DNA from: Streptomyces sp. NBC_00259
GTDB lineage: Bacteria > Actinomycetota > Actinomycetes > Streptomycetales > Streptomycetaceae
Direction of reading: 5' to 3'
Length of the DNA stretch: 64,000 bases
NCBI RefSeq assembly: GCF_036181745.1
Contig: NZ_CP108080.1
Coordinates: forward strand, 186,001-250,000
Below are positions 18,587-28,555 of the stretch, one piece after another. A model generated the notes under the pieces. The model was not told where the DNA came from, ran no database searches, and worked only from the letters and a program-made list of their open reading frames with translations. The first letter of the stretch is position 1. Each line of letters begins with the position of its first letter. The translations under genes were made by a program, and so were the position numbers.

Positions 18587-18907
18587 ATGTTCTTCGACAT
18601 AGGCCCGCTCGAAATGGTCACCATCTTCGTGATCGCGATCGTCGTCCTCGGGCCGGAGAAACTCCCCAAGGCGATCTCCGAGATCTCCGCCTTCACACGC
18701 AAGGTCCGTTCCTTCTCGGACAGCGCTCAAGCCGACATCCGCAAAGAACTCGGCCCAGAACTCGCCGACCTCCAACAGCGCTCTCTCCAACTCCGCGACC
18801 TTCACCCGCAAGCACTGGCGCAACAAGCACTCACGGGCGCCGAGGACGAGACGAGGCCGCATGCAACGACCGCCACGAAGAGTGTCCCGGTTCCGCCGCC
18901 TGCCTGA
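18587..18907 (+). CDS. tatB: Sec-independent translocase subunit TatB
   Basis: The protein has 106 residues; ATG 18587 follows AAAGGAGG. It starts MFFDIGPLEMVTIFVIAIVV and then LGPEKLPKAISEIS: a single helix with the Glu that TatB carries in its transmembrane segment, the G-P hinge, then a charged helix. This separates it from TatA. With tatA and tatC it completes a three-part system that can form receptor and pore. In the main Streptomyces set tatB is usually unlinked from tatAC, so finding all three together is unusual. Confidence 0.88.
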   Translation: MFFDIGPLEMVTIFVIAIVVLGPEKLPKAISEISAFTRKVRSFSDSAQADIRKELGPELADLQQRSLQLRDLHPQALAQQALTGAEDETRPHATTATKSVPVPPPA

Positions 18908-19264
18908 TCACGCGTCAGCTCCGCAGCGAGGACCGGACGGTGATGCCGTGTCCTCCGTGACGGGCCGGGCTGTACGTACCAAAGCCTGCGCGTGCTGGAG
19001 CCGGCGCGCAGCAACCGGCCGGGATCGGGGCACGGACGTGGATGTGGACGTGGTGCGGCTGATCGGGATGAGCCCATAGCCCGCACCGAACCACCACCGG
19101 CACCTGCCTCAAAGGGGGTCGATGGGGTGGAACACCAGGACGAGACACCGTGGCAGAGCCTCGTCGCCCGCCTGGCGGAGGTGGTGCTGGAGGTGAGGGC
19201 CTGGGCCGCTCGCGCGGCGGGTTCACCAGCAAGCTCCGCCCTCGCCATCTGGCTCCGAACGTGC
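18908..19264. other. Spacer after tatB
   Basis: No gene, clear terminator or repeat was recognised in this stretch. It lies between tatB and the 3' end of the leftward gene at 19265. Confidence 0.4.
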
Positions 19265-19699
19265 CTACGCGACCCAGCAGTAGACGCCCTGCCTCTGGCG
19301 ACGGGCGCTGCTGACGAGAGCGGCCAGGTCACTCACGATCGCGTCGGCGATCTCTGTGTCGATGTTCTCGCCCTCCTCCGCCAGGAGCTGAACCCACGAG
19401 GCAGCCAGGTCACGCAACCTGGGGCGCTCAGCGTCTGCGAGTGCAGTGGACAGGCCAGGCGAGATCGCGAAGACGGCACATCCGCCGTTGTCCTCGCCAG
19501 CGACGATACGTGGCTCGCCCGCTTCGACGAGTTCCTCGAAGCTGCCGCCGACAAGAAGGCATTCCCACTCGACCACCGCCTCCTCAGGATCGAAGTTGCC
19601 GAAGGAGAGCGACTCGCATGCCCGCCCTGGTCCGGTCGCGAGGGTCAGAGCCGCTGACGTGTCGTCCGGCGCCATGAAGAACTTCACGATGATGCTCAC
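19265..19699 (-). CDS. Hypothetical protein, 144 residues
   Basis: I do not recognise this family. The start is GTG at the complement of 19697-19699; the ribosome site is weak. The protein is acidic, with no signal peptide or membrane helix. It begins MSIIVKFFMAPDDTSAALTL and contains EEAVVEWECLLVGGSFEELV, and a helical C-terminal half (IDTEIADAIVSDLAALVSSA). Natural residue composition supports this strand over the antisense reading. Its size, acidity and position beside the DUF6461 gene resemble actinomycete immunity-type proteins, but no toxin gene is nearby. Confidence 0.6.
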   Translation of the reverse strand: MSIIVKFFMAPDDTSAALTLATGPGRACESLSFGNFDPEEAVVEWECLLVGGSFEELVEAGEPRIVAGEDNGGCAVFAISPGLSTALADAERPRLRDLAASWVQLLAEEGENIDTEIADAIVSDLAALVSSARRQRQGVYCWVA

Positions 19700-19799
19700 C
19701 CGGGCATCATCCCTGACCGCCTACACCCATGATCGGCCGGACAAGTCCTAGCAGCGCCGGTTCCATGACTTAGCCTGACTGCCCCTGTGACGGAAAGGC

Positions 19800-20369
19800 A
19801 TGACGGTGTCGCCGGACGGTGTGCAGTGGCTTGCGGAGTCCTACCCTCAAGGATTCTCGGTCGTCTTTGTCCGCGATCTGCAGTCGGCAGAGCTGCTCGC
19901 CCGCCTGGGTTGTGAAGCGGCCGGATCGCCGATGACGCGCGAGGATGCCGAGGAGCATGAGCTGGATGACGAGGCAGGCGAGGTCCTGCGCGCAGGAGAG
20001 TGCGATGGGTGGGCGTTTGCGATCCAGAGCTGGGCTGCGCATGTGCTCGGTGAGGGTGTGATCGGCTCGGTCTCGGCCGGCACCGAGATGGTGGCCTTGG
20101 TCAGCACGGCCACCATCCCGTGGTTCTCCTATGCCGCGAATGGTGAGGAAGTCTGTTCGTTCGACCCCGGCATGCCGTGGATCCGACATGGCTCCGACCC
20201 GGACCGCCTGCTGTCCGCGATGCGATCGGCCGGGCTGATCTCGGACGATGGCTCAGCGGGAACCGCTTGTGGCGTGACAGGCATGCTGGTGCTGGCTGAA
20301 CAGGAGTTTCAGGTGGGGCTTTCGCGGGAGGTCGATGACAAGCCCCTCCTCGTCGGCGTCGTCCCGTAA
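19800..20369 (+). CDS. DUF6461 family protein
   Basis: The protein has 189 residues. ATG 19800 follows GGAAAGGC, and TTAGCCT about 25 nt upstream may be the -10 box. The layout fits DUF6461: an N-terminal FVRDLQSAELLARLG, a central GWAFAIQSWAAHVLGEGV, then WFSYAANGEEVCSFDPGMPW and a C-terminal helix. Most actinomycete genomes carry several of these; their function is unknown. It diverges from the small acidic gene at 19265. Confidence 0.72.
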   Translation: MTVSPDGVQWLAESYPQGFSVVFVRDLQSAELLARLGCEAAGSPMTREDAEEHELDDEAGEVLRAGECDGWAFAIQSWAAHVLGEGVIGSVSAGTEMVALVSTATIPWFSYAANGEEVCSFDPGMPWIRHGSDPDRLLSAMRSAGLISDDGSAGTACGVTGMLVLAEQEFQVGLSREVDDKPLLVGVVP

Positions 20370-20814
20370 GTCAGCCGCGGTGACCGCGGACGGTGACCCC
20401 GGGTGCTTGCGACGGAACGGCCGCACTCGTGCTGAACCCCGCGCTCTCGATCTCGGCGCATGTCACTCCGCCCCCGGGGTGCCCCCACAGCCAGGGCGTC
20501 GCCCACTTGCACACCTAGGGGGCCCGCTTGAAGCGATGGGATTGTCGAAGTTCGGCCCCGTGGCGGGCACAGCGACGACGGGCACGCCGTGGTCGTCGCG
20601 CGGTAGTGCACCGGCCCGGCGTCACGCAGAGGCGTGGAGAAGGCGGGCGCAACGACAGCATGGAGGGTGCCGGGGCGGGCGGGGTGTCCAGCAAACAGCG
20701 GGAGCAGCCGGCGAAGCTCTTTCGGCATGAAAGCACGGGACGGCCGATTCGGCTGGGCTCAGGCCGCGGTTAGGCCCCGGCAGCCGTGTCAGGTCCTGAC
20801 AGCGGTCTCAGGCC
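20370..20814. other. Spacer between convergent DUF6461 and HxlR genes
   Basis: No gene is supported. It contains the perfect odd palindrome tgtcaggtcctgaca (20787-20801) close behind the HxlR stop and partial direct repeats of caggtcctg. These could end transcription, but the loop is too short for a standard hairpin. Confidence 0.4.
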
Positions 20815-21294
20815 TCAGGTCCTGGCAGCCGTGTCCGACCTGTCCATGACGACATCGGTGCCGGGCACTTCCTGACCGTCTTCGTCGACGAACCCGACGT
20901 GGACAGGCTGACCGGTGGATCGCACCCGACGTACCGCAGAGGGGCCCGAGGGGCGCGGGCGGTGATGGTCGCCCCACTGCTGGAGCGCGGCCAGCACCAC
21001 CCACAGCTCACGCCCCGCTGGTGTCAGGTGGTAGCTCTGTCGCGGCCTGCTGCCCGGCTCCTGATAGGTCTTCGTACTCAGTACGCCGGTCTCGACAAGC
21101 AGCTTGAGCCTGGCGCTGAGCAAGTTCGACGCGATGCCCAGGGACGACTGGATGTCGGCGAACTTGTGCCTGCCGGCGAAGACCTCGCGGAGTACCAGAA
21201 GGGACCAGCGCTCGCCGAGAATCTGCAGGCTGCGCTCGATGGAGCAGGCCGGCTCGTCGTTCGTGGGGCCTGACCACTGCCGTCCGGTTGGCAC
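20815..21294 (-). CDS. HxlR-family transcriptional regulator
   Basis: The protein has 159 residues. GTG at the complement of 21292-21294 has a strong AGGAGG site (21301-21306). The winged helix carries the HxlR hallmarks: CSIERSLQILGERWSLLVLR with a Cys near residue 17 (some family members sense redox or electrophiles through it), FADIQSSLGIASNLLSARL as recognition helix, and YHLTPAGREL. The gene diverges from the SDR at 21636. A copy of a shared 36-bp promoter element lies in front of each, so it probably controls itself and the SDR, and by the same element the hydratase at 25216. Confidence 0.9.
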   Translation of the reverse strand: MPTGRQWSGPTNDEPACSIERSLQILGERWSLLVLREVFAGRHKFADIQSSLGIASNLLSARLKLLVETGVLSTKTYQEPGSRPRQSYHLTPAGRELWVVLAALQQWGDHHRPRPSGPSAVRRVRSTGQPVHVGFVDEDGQEVPGTDVVMDRSDTAART

Positions 21295-21352
21295 TGTCCA
21301 CCTCCTACGTGGTGCCGGTCCCGCGTTCGCCCGGCTGTCGCATGGTGCAGCA

Positions 21353-21388
21353 GTGAGTCTACACCCTGGGTTTCCTCTTGCAATTCAG
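21353..21388 (-). promoter_or_regulatory. HxlR-type regulon element, copy D (own promoter)
   Basis: Read on the minus strand it begins ctgaattgcaagag, continues gaaacccagg and ends in TAGACT as -10 (complement of 21356-21361), with TTGCAA 16 bp upstream as -35. It aligns gap-free with the copies at 15031, 21462 and 25176. It would drive the HxlR gene with a leader of about 55 nt. Confidence 0.65.
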
Positions 21389-21461
21389 GCCGCGAACCAG
21401 ACCACCACACAACCCTGAGTGGCGATATGTCACTCGTTGCTACCCGATATCCACCCGCACC

Positions 21462-21497
21462 CTGACTTGCGTTTCTAAATCCAGACGTTAATGTGGA
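21462..21497 (+). promoter_or_regulatory. HxlR-type regulon element, copy B
   Basis: The element reads ctgacttgcgtttc, then taaatccagacg, with TAATGT (21489-21494) as -10 and TTGCGT 17 bp before it. It drives the SDR gene with a leader of about 135 nt. It shares nearly all positions with copy A at 15031. Confidence 0.72.
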
Positions 21498-21635
21498 AGC
21501 CATAGGCAGCGCCGTCACAGCCGGACACCCCCAGCTTCGGCCGGCCACGTCGGCCAACCGACAACCGCCTACCACCAACCACCGAGCGACCCGCCTGGAC
21601 ATGGCGGGCCGCCTGCAAAGAAGGAAGAAGGCACG

Positions 21636-22334
21636 ATGGAGATCAAAGGTTCAGTTGCCCTGGTCACGGGCGCCAATCGCGGCATCGGCCACGCATTCGC
21701 CCGCTCACTGATCGACCACGGCGCGGCCAAGGTCTACGCCGCCACCCGCGACCCGGCCAACGTGACGGATCCCGACCTGGTCCCGCTGCGTCTCGACGTC
21801 ACCGACCCGGAGAGCGTCGCCGCGGCCGCCGCCGTCGCCGACGACGTCTCCATCGTGATCAACAACGCCGGGATCGGCGGCGCGGGCACCAAGCTCCTGG
21901 AAGGCTCGTTCGACGGTGCGCGCCAGGCCATGGAGGTCAACTACTTCGGCACCTGGGCCGTCTCACGGGCCTTCGCCCCGGCCCTTGCCCGCAACGGCGG
22001 TGGAGCACTGGTCAACATGCTCTCGCTGGCCTCCTGGGCCAGCCAGGCGCAGTTCGCCGGCTACGCGGCCTCCAAGGCCGCGCAGTGGTCACTGACGGAC
22101 GCGCTGCGACGGGCCCTGTACACACAGGGAACCCTCGTCGTCGGGGTACACGTCGGCTTCGTGGAGACGGATCTCAGCGCCTGGACCGACGCGCCGAAGG
22201 TCAGCCCCGCCACCGTCGCCGAGCTGACCATGCAAGCCCTGGCCGGCGACCGGTTCGAAGTCCTCGTCGACGAGGAGACCCGGCGCGTCAAGGCCGCACT
22301 GTCACAGCCGGTGAGCGCGCCACCCGTCGCCTGA
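21636..22334 (+). CDS. Short-chain dehydrogenase/reductase
   Basis: The protein has 232 residues; ATG 21636 follows AAGGAAGAAGG. It is a classical SDR: TGANRGIG (residues about 11-18) binds NAD(P), NNAGIGG follows strand four, and the catalytic set is a Ser near residue 130 (LSLASWAS) with YAASK near 145. Substrate is unknown. It lies divergent from the HxlR regulator under a shared element, and a broken copy of its 5' end lies at 15267 upstream of the epoxide hydrolase. Together with the hydratase it may belong to a small oxidation or detoxification set. Confidence 0.88.
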   Translation: MEIKGSVALVTGANRGIGHAFARSLIDHGAAKVYAATRDPANVTDPDLVPLRLDVTDPESVAAAAAVADDVSIVINNAGIGGAGTKLLEGSFDGARQAMEVNYFGTWAVSRAFAPALARNGGGALVNMLSLASWASQAQFAGYAASKAAQWSLTDALRRALYTQGTLVVGVHVGFVETDLSAWTDAPKVSPATVAELTMQALAGDRFEVLVDEETRRVKAALSQPVSAPPVA

Positions 22335-22589
22335 CGCCCCGCCCCGTCGAAAGCCGACCGGAGGAGCCCACTTCCTGCTGTCGGCGATGACACAGCGAGC
22401 CCTACGCAGCGAGCCCTCACGACCGGACTGTGTGCCGCCCCACCGGTTCGGCCTCCCGGGTCGGCCCCGGGGACGGCAGCACCACGACGGCCGGTCAACG
22501 GCACTCACGCGCACGGCCCACTTCCCCAGCGCATCTCATCCCCGCACGGCACAGAGGCTCACCCCCGCAGGACACAGAGAGGACGATCC

Positions 22590-25058
22590 ATGGGCAGTTC
22601 CGCACCAATGGCCATCGCCGCCGCCCAGACCGCCTTCCAGAGCTTCGGCACGGCGATCGCCCTGCTGGATGCGCGGGGAACGGTGGTCGGATGGACGCAG
22701 GCCGCCCAGCAGCTCGTCGGCCACGCGGCCGCGGACGTGGTGGGCCGTTCCGGTACCGCCTTGCTGGCGGGCAGCGACGACCGGGCAAAGGCGTCGGCGC
22801 TCGCCGGGTCGGACAGTGCCCCGTCCCGCTGGACCGGCCTGACAGGGGTCCGCCACCGCGACGGTCGCAGGATCGACGTACGCCTGTGCGTGCAGCCGCT
22901 GACCGGCCAGGACAGTCGGGCGCAGTGGCTCGTGGCGGCCACCGACAAGGAGACGCCCCCGTCATGGGTCGCGGACGGATCGGGCATGGAGTCACTGACG
23001 GGCGCACTGCATCTTCCGAGCCGGCTGCCGGTCGGTGTGGTGATACGCGACACCGAGCTGCGTTGCACCTGGGTCAACGACACCCAGGGCCTCAAGGACG
23101 GCATCCCTCTGCAGCGGCGCCTGGGGCGCACGTTGACGCAGGCGGCGCCCGGCGAGGACGCCGAATCGATCGAGTCGGTGATGCGCCAGGTGCTGGAGAG
23201 CGGCATGCCGGCGATCAACAGGGAATACCGTGCCTTCCTGCCGATGCATGCGCACCGTGAGCCCGCGCTGGCGGCCTCCGTCTTCCGCATCGACGACGGT
23301 GAGGGTCATGCGCTCGGCGTGTGTGCCGTGAGCGTGGATGTCAGCGACAGCCGGCGGGCGCGGGAGCGGCTGGCGATCCTCGGCGAGGCCGGGAAGCGGA
23401 TCGGCACCACCCTGGACGCCATGCAGACCGGTCAGGAACTGGCCGACCTCACCGTGCCTCTCCTCGCCGACTACGCCACCGTCGACCTCGCCGAGTCCGT
23501 CCTGCTCGGTGAGGAGCCCCAGGCACGGACGGACCCTGAGGGCGGACGCATCCCGGCCTTCCGGCGCGCGGGCCTCGCCTCGGTCAACGAGGGAGCCCCG
23601 GAGTCCCTGTGCGCGCGGGGAGAGCCGGTCCTGGTCCCGCCGGCATCGCCCTTCACCAGCGTCCTGCTCTCCGGACAGTCCCACTTCGAGCCCGTGCTGG
23701 ACACCTCCCCCGGGACATGGCTGGACCATCACGACGCGGTGCGGGCGGCGATCCACGATCACACGATGCACTCCTTGATGATCGTTCCGATCCATGCGCG
23801 GGGCGCCGTGCTGGGCGTGGCCGTGTTCGTGCGGACCGCGGATCGTGTGCCGTTCGAGGAGGACGATCTGCTGCTGGCCGAGGAACTGGTCAGCTGGGCC
23901 GCGCTGTCCCTGGACAACGCCCGCCAGTACGCGCGCGAACGCTCCGCGGCCCTGGCCCTGCAACGCCATCTGCTCCCCCACCACGTGACCGGCGGGACAG
24001 CGGCCGACGTCGCCTGGCGCTACCTGCCCGCCGACAGCCACCACGGTGTCGGCGGCGACTGGTTCGACGTGATTCCCCTCTCCGGCGCACGCGTCGCCCT
24101 CGTCGTCGGCGACGTGGTCGGCCACGGCATCAACGCCGCCGCCACCATGGGCCAACTCCGCACCGCCGTACGCACCCTGGCCGCTATGGACATGCCGCCC
24201 GACGAGCTGCTCGCCCGCCTCGACGAGCAAGCCCTCCGCCTCGCCGAGGCCGACACCGACCCCCACGCCCCGGACACCGCGACCATGGCCGCCACCTGCT
24301 TGTACGCCGTGTACGACCCCGTCACCCGACAGTGCACCATCGCCCGGGCCGGCCACCCGCCGCCCGCAATCATCGACCCGCACGGTCATGTCACGTTCCC
24401 CGACCTGCCCACCGGAGCCCCACTGGGCGTGGGCCTCGTCCCCTTCGAGTCCGTCACCCTGGAACTGCCCGAGCACAGCGTCCTCGCCCTCTACACCGAC
24501 GGCCTCGTCGAGGCCCGCGGACAGGACGTCGACACCGGCATGGACCGCCTTGCCACCACCCTGGCCAAGCCCGACCAGCCGTTGGAGAGCCTCTGTTCAT
24601 CCGCCGTCGACACGCTGTCGAGCGAGGCACCCCGCGACGACGTCACCCTGCTCCTCGCCCGCACCCACGCACTCGGCCCCGAGCAGACCGCCTCCTGGCA
24701 ACTCCCTGCCGATCCGGCGCTCGTCAGCCAAGCCCGGGCCCTGACCACCCGCCAACTGCGCCGATGGGGGCTGGACCACCTGGCCGACTCCACCGAACTC
24801 ATCATCAGTGAACTGGTCACCAACGCCATCACCCACAGCAGCGGCACGATCGGCCTGCGCATCATCCGCCACGAGGCACTGACCTGCGAGGTCACGGACA
24901 CCAGCAACAGCCACCCCCGTCTGCGCCACCCCCACACCACCGACGAGAACGGCCGCGGCCTCCTCCTCGTCTCCCAACTGACCCGCAGATGGGGAACCCG
25001 CCACACACCGGACGGCAAACTCGTCTGGGCCGAACAGCACCTCACACCCAAGCCCTGA
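22590..25058 (+). CDS. PAS-GAF-PP2C-HATPase signalling protein (SpoIIE family)
   Basis: The protein has 822 residues; ATG 22590 follows GAGAGGAC. Order of domains: PAS (about 10-115), a second PAS-like domain (about 135-245), GAF (about 275-445), a PP2C-type SpoIIE phosphatase (about 460-680; GGDWFDVI, VGDVVGHGINAAATMGQLR, LALYTDGLVEARG) and a C-terminal ATP-binding anti-sigma-type kinase domain (about 690-820; ELVTNAITHSSG, ENGRGLLLVSQLTRRWG). It is soluble. The fusion of phosphatase and kinase in one chain suits a self-contained partner switch controlled by a bound ligand or redox cue. No STAS partner is adjacent. Confidence 0.92.
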   Translation: MGSSAPMAIAAAQTAFQSFGTAIALLDARGTVVGWTQAAQQLVGHAAADVVGRSGTALLAGSDDRAKASALAGSDSAPSRWTGLTGVRHRDGRRIDVRLCVQPLTGQDSRAQWLVAATDKETPPSWVADGSGMESLTGALHLPSRLPVGVVIRDTELRCTWVNDTQGLKDGIPLQRRLGRTLTQAAPGEDAESIESVMRQVLESGMPAINREYRAFLPMHAHREPALAASVFRIDDGEGHALGVCAVSVDVSDSRRARERLAILGEAGKRIGTTLDAMQTGQELADLTVPLLADYATVDLAESVLLGEEPQARTDPEGGRIPAFRRAGLASVNEGAPESLCARGEPVLVPPASPFTSVLLSGQSHFEPVLDTSPGTWLDHHDAVRAAIHDHTMHSLMIVPIHARGAVLGVAVFVRTADRVPFEEDDLLLAEELVSWAALSLDNARQYARERSAALALQRHLLPHHVTGGTAADVAWRYLPADSHHGVGGDWFDVIPLSGARVALVVGDVVGHGINAAATMGQLRTAVRTLAAMDMPPDELLARLDEQALRLAEADTDPHAPDTATMAATCLYAVYDPVTRQCTIARAGHPPPAIIDPHGHVTFPDLPTGAPLGVGLVPFESVTLELPEHSVLALYTDGLVEARGQDVDTGMDRLATTLAKPDQPLESLCSSAVDTLSSEAPRDDVTLLLARTHALGPEQTASWQLPADPALVSQARALTTRQLRRWGLDHLADSTELIISELVTNAITHSSGTIGLRIIRHEALTCEVTDTSNSHPRLRHPHTTDENGRGLLLVSQLTRRWGTRHTPDGKLVWAEQHLTPKP

Positions 25059-25175
25059 ACACCTGCCCACGACCACGACACCCACGTCGGTCGCCGGGGC
25101 CTGTCCGCGATCGACCGGCCCGGGACCGCGCAACCAGCGATCGGCGACCAGCGACGTGGGGCAGGTCACCGAAGG

Positions 25176-25211
25176 TTGACTTGCAAATCGAAACTCAGGA
25201 TCTAGCATGGA
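25176..25211 (+). promoter_or_regulatory. HxlR-type regulon element, copy C
   Basis: It reads ttgacttgcaaatc, then gaaactcagg, with TAGCAT (25203-25208) as -10 and TTGCAA 16 bp upstream. The ATG at 25216 lies 7 nt after the -10 box, so the hydratase mRNA would be leaderless. Alignment with the other three copies needs no gaps. Confidence 0.68.
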
Positions 25212-25215
25212 CGGC

Positions 25216-26049
25216 ATGACTGAGACTGCAGCACCTTTGCGCATCATCGAGGAGTCACCCGCGTACTGGCGGGTCCTGTTCGACAACCCACCCCTCAACG
25301 TCGTCGACCACACCGTGTTCGAGGGCCTGCAGGACCTGCTCGCGCGGATGGACACCAGTCCGGAACTCCGCGTCGTCGTATTCGAAAGCGCCGACGCCGA
25401 CTTCTATCTCGCCCACTTCGACATGACCGGCAAGTCGGCCCACATCGCCGGTACCGCCGGCCGTTCCGGCCTGTCCGTCCCCACGGACACCTTCGTCCGC
25501 CTCTCGACGTCCCCCGTGGTGAGCATCGCGAAGATCCGCGGCCGCGTCCGCGGCGTGGGCAGCGAGTTCGTCCTCGCCTGCGACATGCGCTTCGCCTCCC
25601 GCGAGAACGCCGTCCTCGGCCAGCCCGAAGTGGGGGCAGGGGTCATCCCCGGCGGCGGTGGCACGGAGCGCCTTCCGCTGCTGACCGGACGAGGACGCGC
25701 GCTGGAGATCATCCTCGGCGCCGACGACTTCGACGGCGACACCGCAGAACGCTACGGCTACGTCAACCGGTCCCTGCCGGACAGCGAGCTGGACGGCTTC
25801 GTCGACACCCTCGCGCGGCGCATCGCCTCGTTCGACCGACGCCCGATCGAGACGGCGAAGAACCTCGTCAACCGGGTCTCCCTGCCGTCCGTGGACAGTC
25901 TCCTCGACGGCCGCAACGCCTTCGGGGCCGCCCTTGCCTGGCCGGAAACCCAACAGCGGGTCGCAGCCCTGTTCAAGCGCGGGATGCAGCAGGAAGGGGA
26001 CCTGGAGAACCGACTCGGCGCACACCTCGCCGATCTGCTCGACGACTGA
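25216..26049 (+). CDS. Enoyl-CoA hydratase/isomerase family protein
   Basis: The protein has 277 residues. ATG 25216 is chosen because it lies 7 nt after a TAGCAT -10 box; ATG 25207 in frame is the alternative. Crotonase fold landmarks are present: VVFESADADFYLAHFD, the oxyanion-hole region RGRVRGVGSEFVLACDMRFA and GQPEVGAGVIPGGGGTERL. The usual two catalytic Glu positions fall in SEF and QPEVG, but the acyl substrate cannot be read. It would act on acyl-CoA in the cytoplasm. The shared promoter element suggests control by the HxlR regulator at 20815. Confidence 0.87.
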   Translation: MTETAAPLRIIEESPAYWRVLFDNPPLNVVDHTVFEGLQDLLARMDTSPELRVVVFESADADFYLAHFDMTGKSAHIAGTAGRSGLSVPTDTFVRLSTSPVVSIAKIRGRVRGVGSEFVLACDMRFASRENAVLGQPEVGAGVIPGGGGTERLPLLTGRGRALEIILGADDFDGDTAERYGYVNRSLPDSELDGFVDTLARRIASFDRRPIETAKNLVNRVSLPSVDSLLDGRNAFGAALAWPETQQRVAALFKRGMQQEGDLENRLGAHLADLLDD

Positions 26050-26076
26050 GCGGCCCTGCTCGACGACTGAGCGGCC
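26035..26076 (+). repeat. 21-bp tandem duplication over a stop codon
   Basis: Two perfect copies of a 21-mer starting ctgctcgacgactgagcgg lie back to back, with a third partial copy after them. The first contains the last codons and the TGA of the hydratase gene, so the 3' end of the gene has been copied once just past itself. Confidence 0.85.
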
Positions 26077-26201
26077 CTGGTCGAAGACGTTGGACGTGCC
26101 GGTGGAGGCGGGGCGGGCCGCCCTGCAACTGTCCTCGACGAACGACCAGTTCGGTCCAAGGCATGCACGGTGGCCCGTCCCCGCGAGCCGCGACCTCGCG
26201 C

Positions 26202-27986
<1,785 letters not shown>

Positions 27987-28406
27987 TCACCTGCGCACGT
28001 CGTCTCCGCCCTCGTCGATCGCGCGGATGACCACGGGGTAGTCGGGAACACCCTCGGGCTGGGGGCACTGCACGATGCGCGCCGCGATCTCCGTGACCCG
28101 TTCGAGGCTCTCGCAGTCCAGCACCCAGTATCCGCACAGGAGTTCCTTCGTCTCGCCGTACGGACCGTCCGAGATCACCGGCCGGCCGTCCTCGCCCGCG
28201 CTCACGAACCGGGTCTGCGCGGGCTCGACCAGGCCTTGCCCGTCCACGAGTTCCCCTGACTCGGCAAGGTCGTTGTTGACGGCCTCCATGAAGGAGAACA
28301 TGGCCTGCACGTCCTTCTCGCTCCATGCGGGGCTGTGCTCGGAGCCCTTGCCGCGCATGGCCTCGTAGTCGGCCTGGCTCGCCTGGACCATCACCAGATA
28401 CTTCAT
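27987..28406 (-). CDS. YCII-related (DGPF) domain protein
   Basis: The protein has 139 residues. ATG at the complement of 28404-28406 follows GAGGGAG. It starts MKYLVMVQASQADYEAM, contains the family hallmark ISDGPYGETKELLCGYWVLD (the DGPF-like motif) and ends in an acidic tail. The fold is a small alpha/beta ferredoxin-like dimer. Such genes often lie beside ECF sigma factors, but none is here. The function is unknown. A strong terminator isolates it from rox. Confidence 0.85.
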   Translation of the reverse strand: MKYLVMVQASQADYEAMRGKGSEHSPAWSEKDVQAMFSFMEAVNNDLAESGELVDGQGLVEPAQTRFVSAGEDGRPVISDGPYGETKELLCGYWVLDCESLERVTEIAARIVQCPQPEGVPDYPVVIRAIDEGGDDVRR

Positions 28407-28555
28407 CGTTTCGCTCCCTCGGTGCGGGGCCGCCCCATGCGGGCAACTCTCACAGGGGACGTCGGAGCGGATGACGGTTTCTCGACACGGCACGGAAGAT
28501 TCCTTTTCTTCGCCCGGTGCGCACCGCTCTGCCGGCGCGTTGCCGTCAGGCGTCC

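Noticed and set aside
20309..20730. Overlapping frames on both strands between the DUF6461 and HxlR genes.
   Set aside because: Low-complexity translations, no ribosome sites and no family resemblance.
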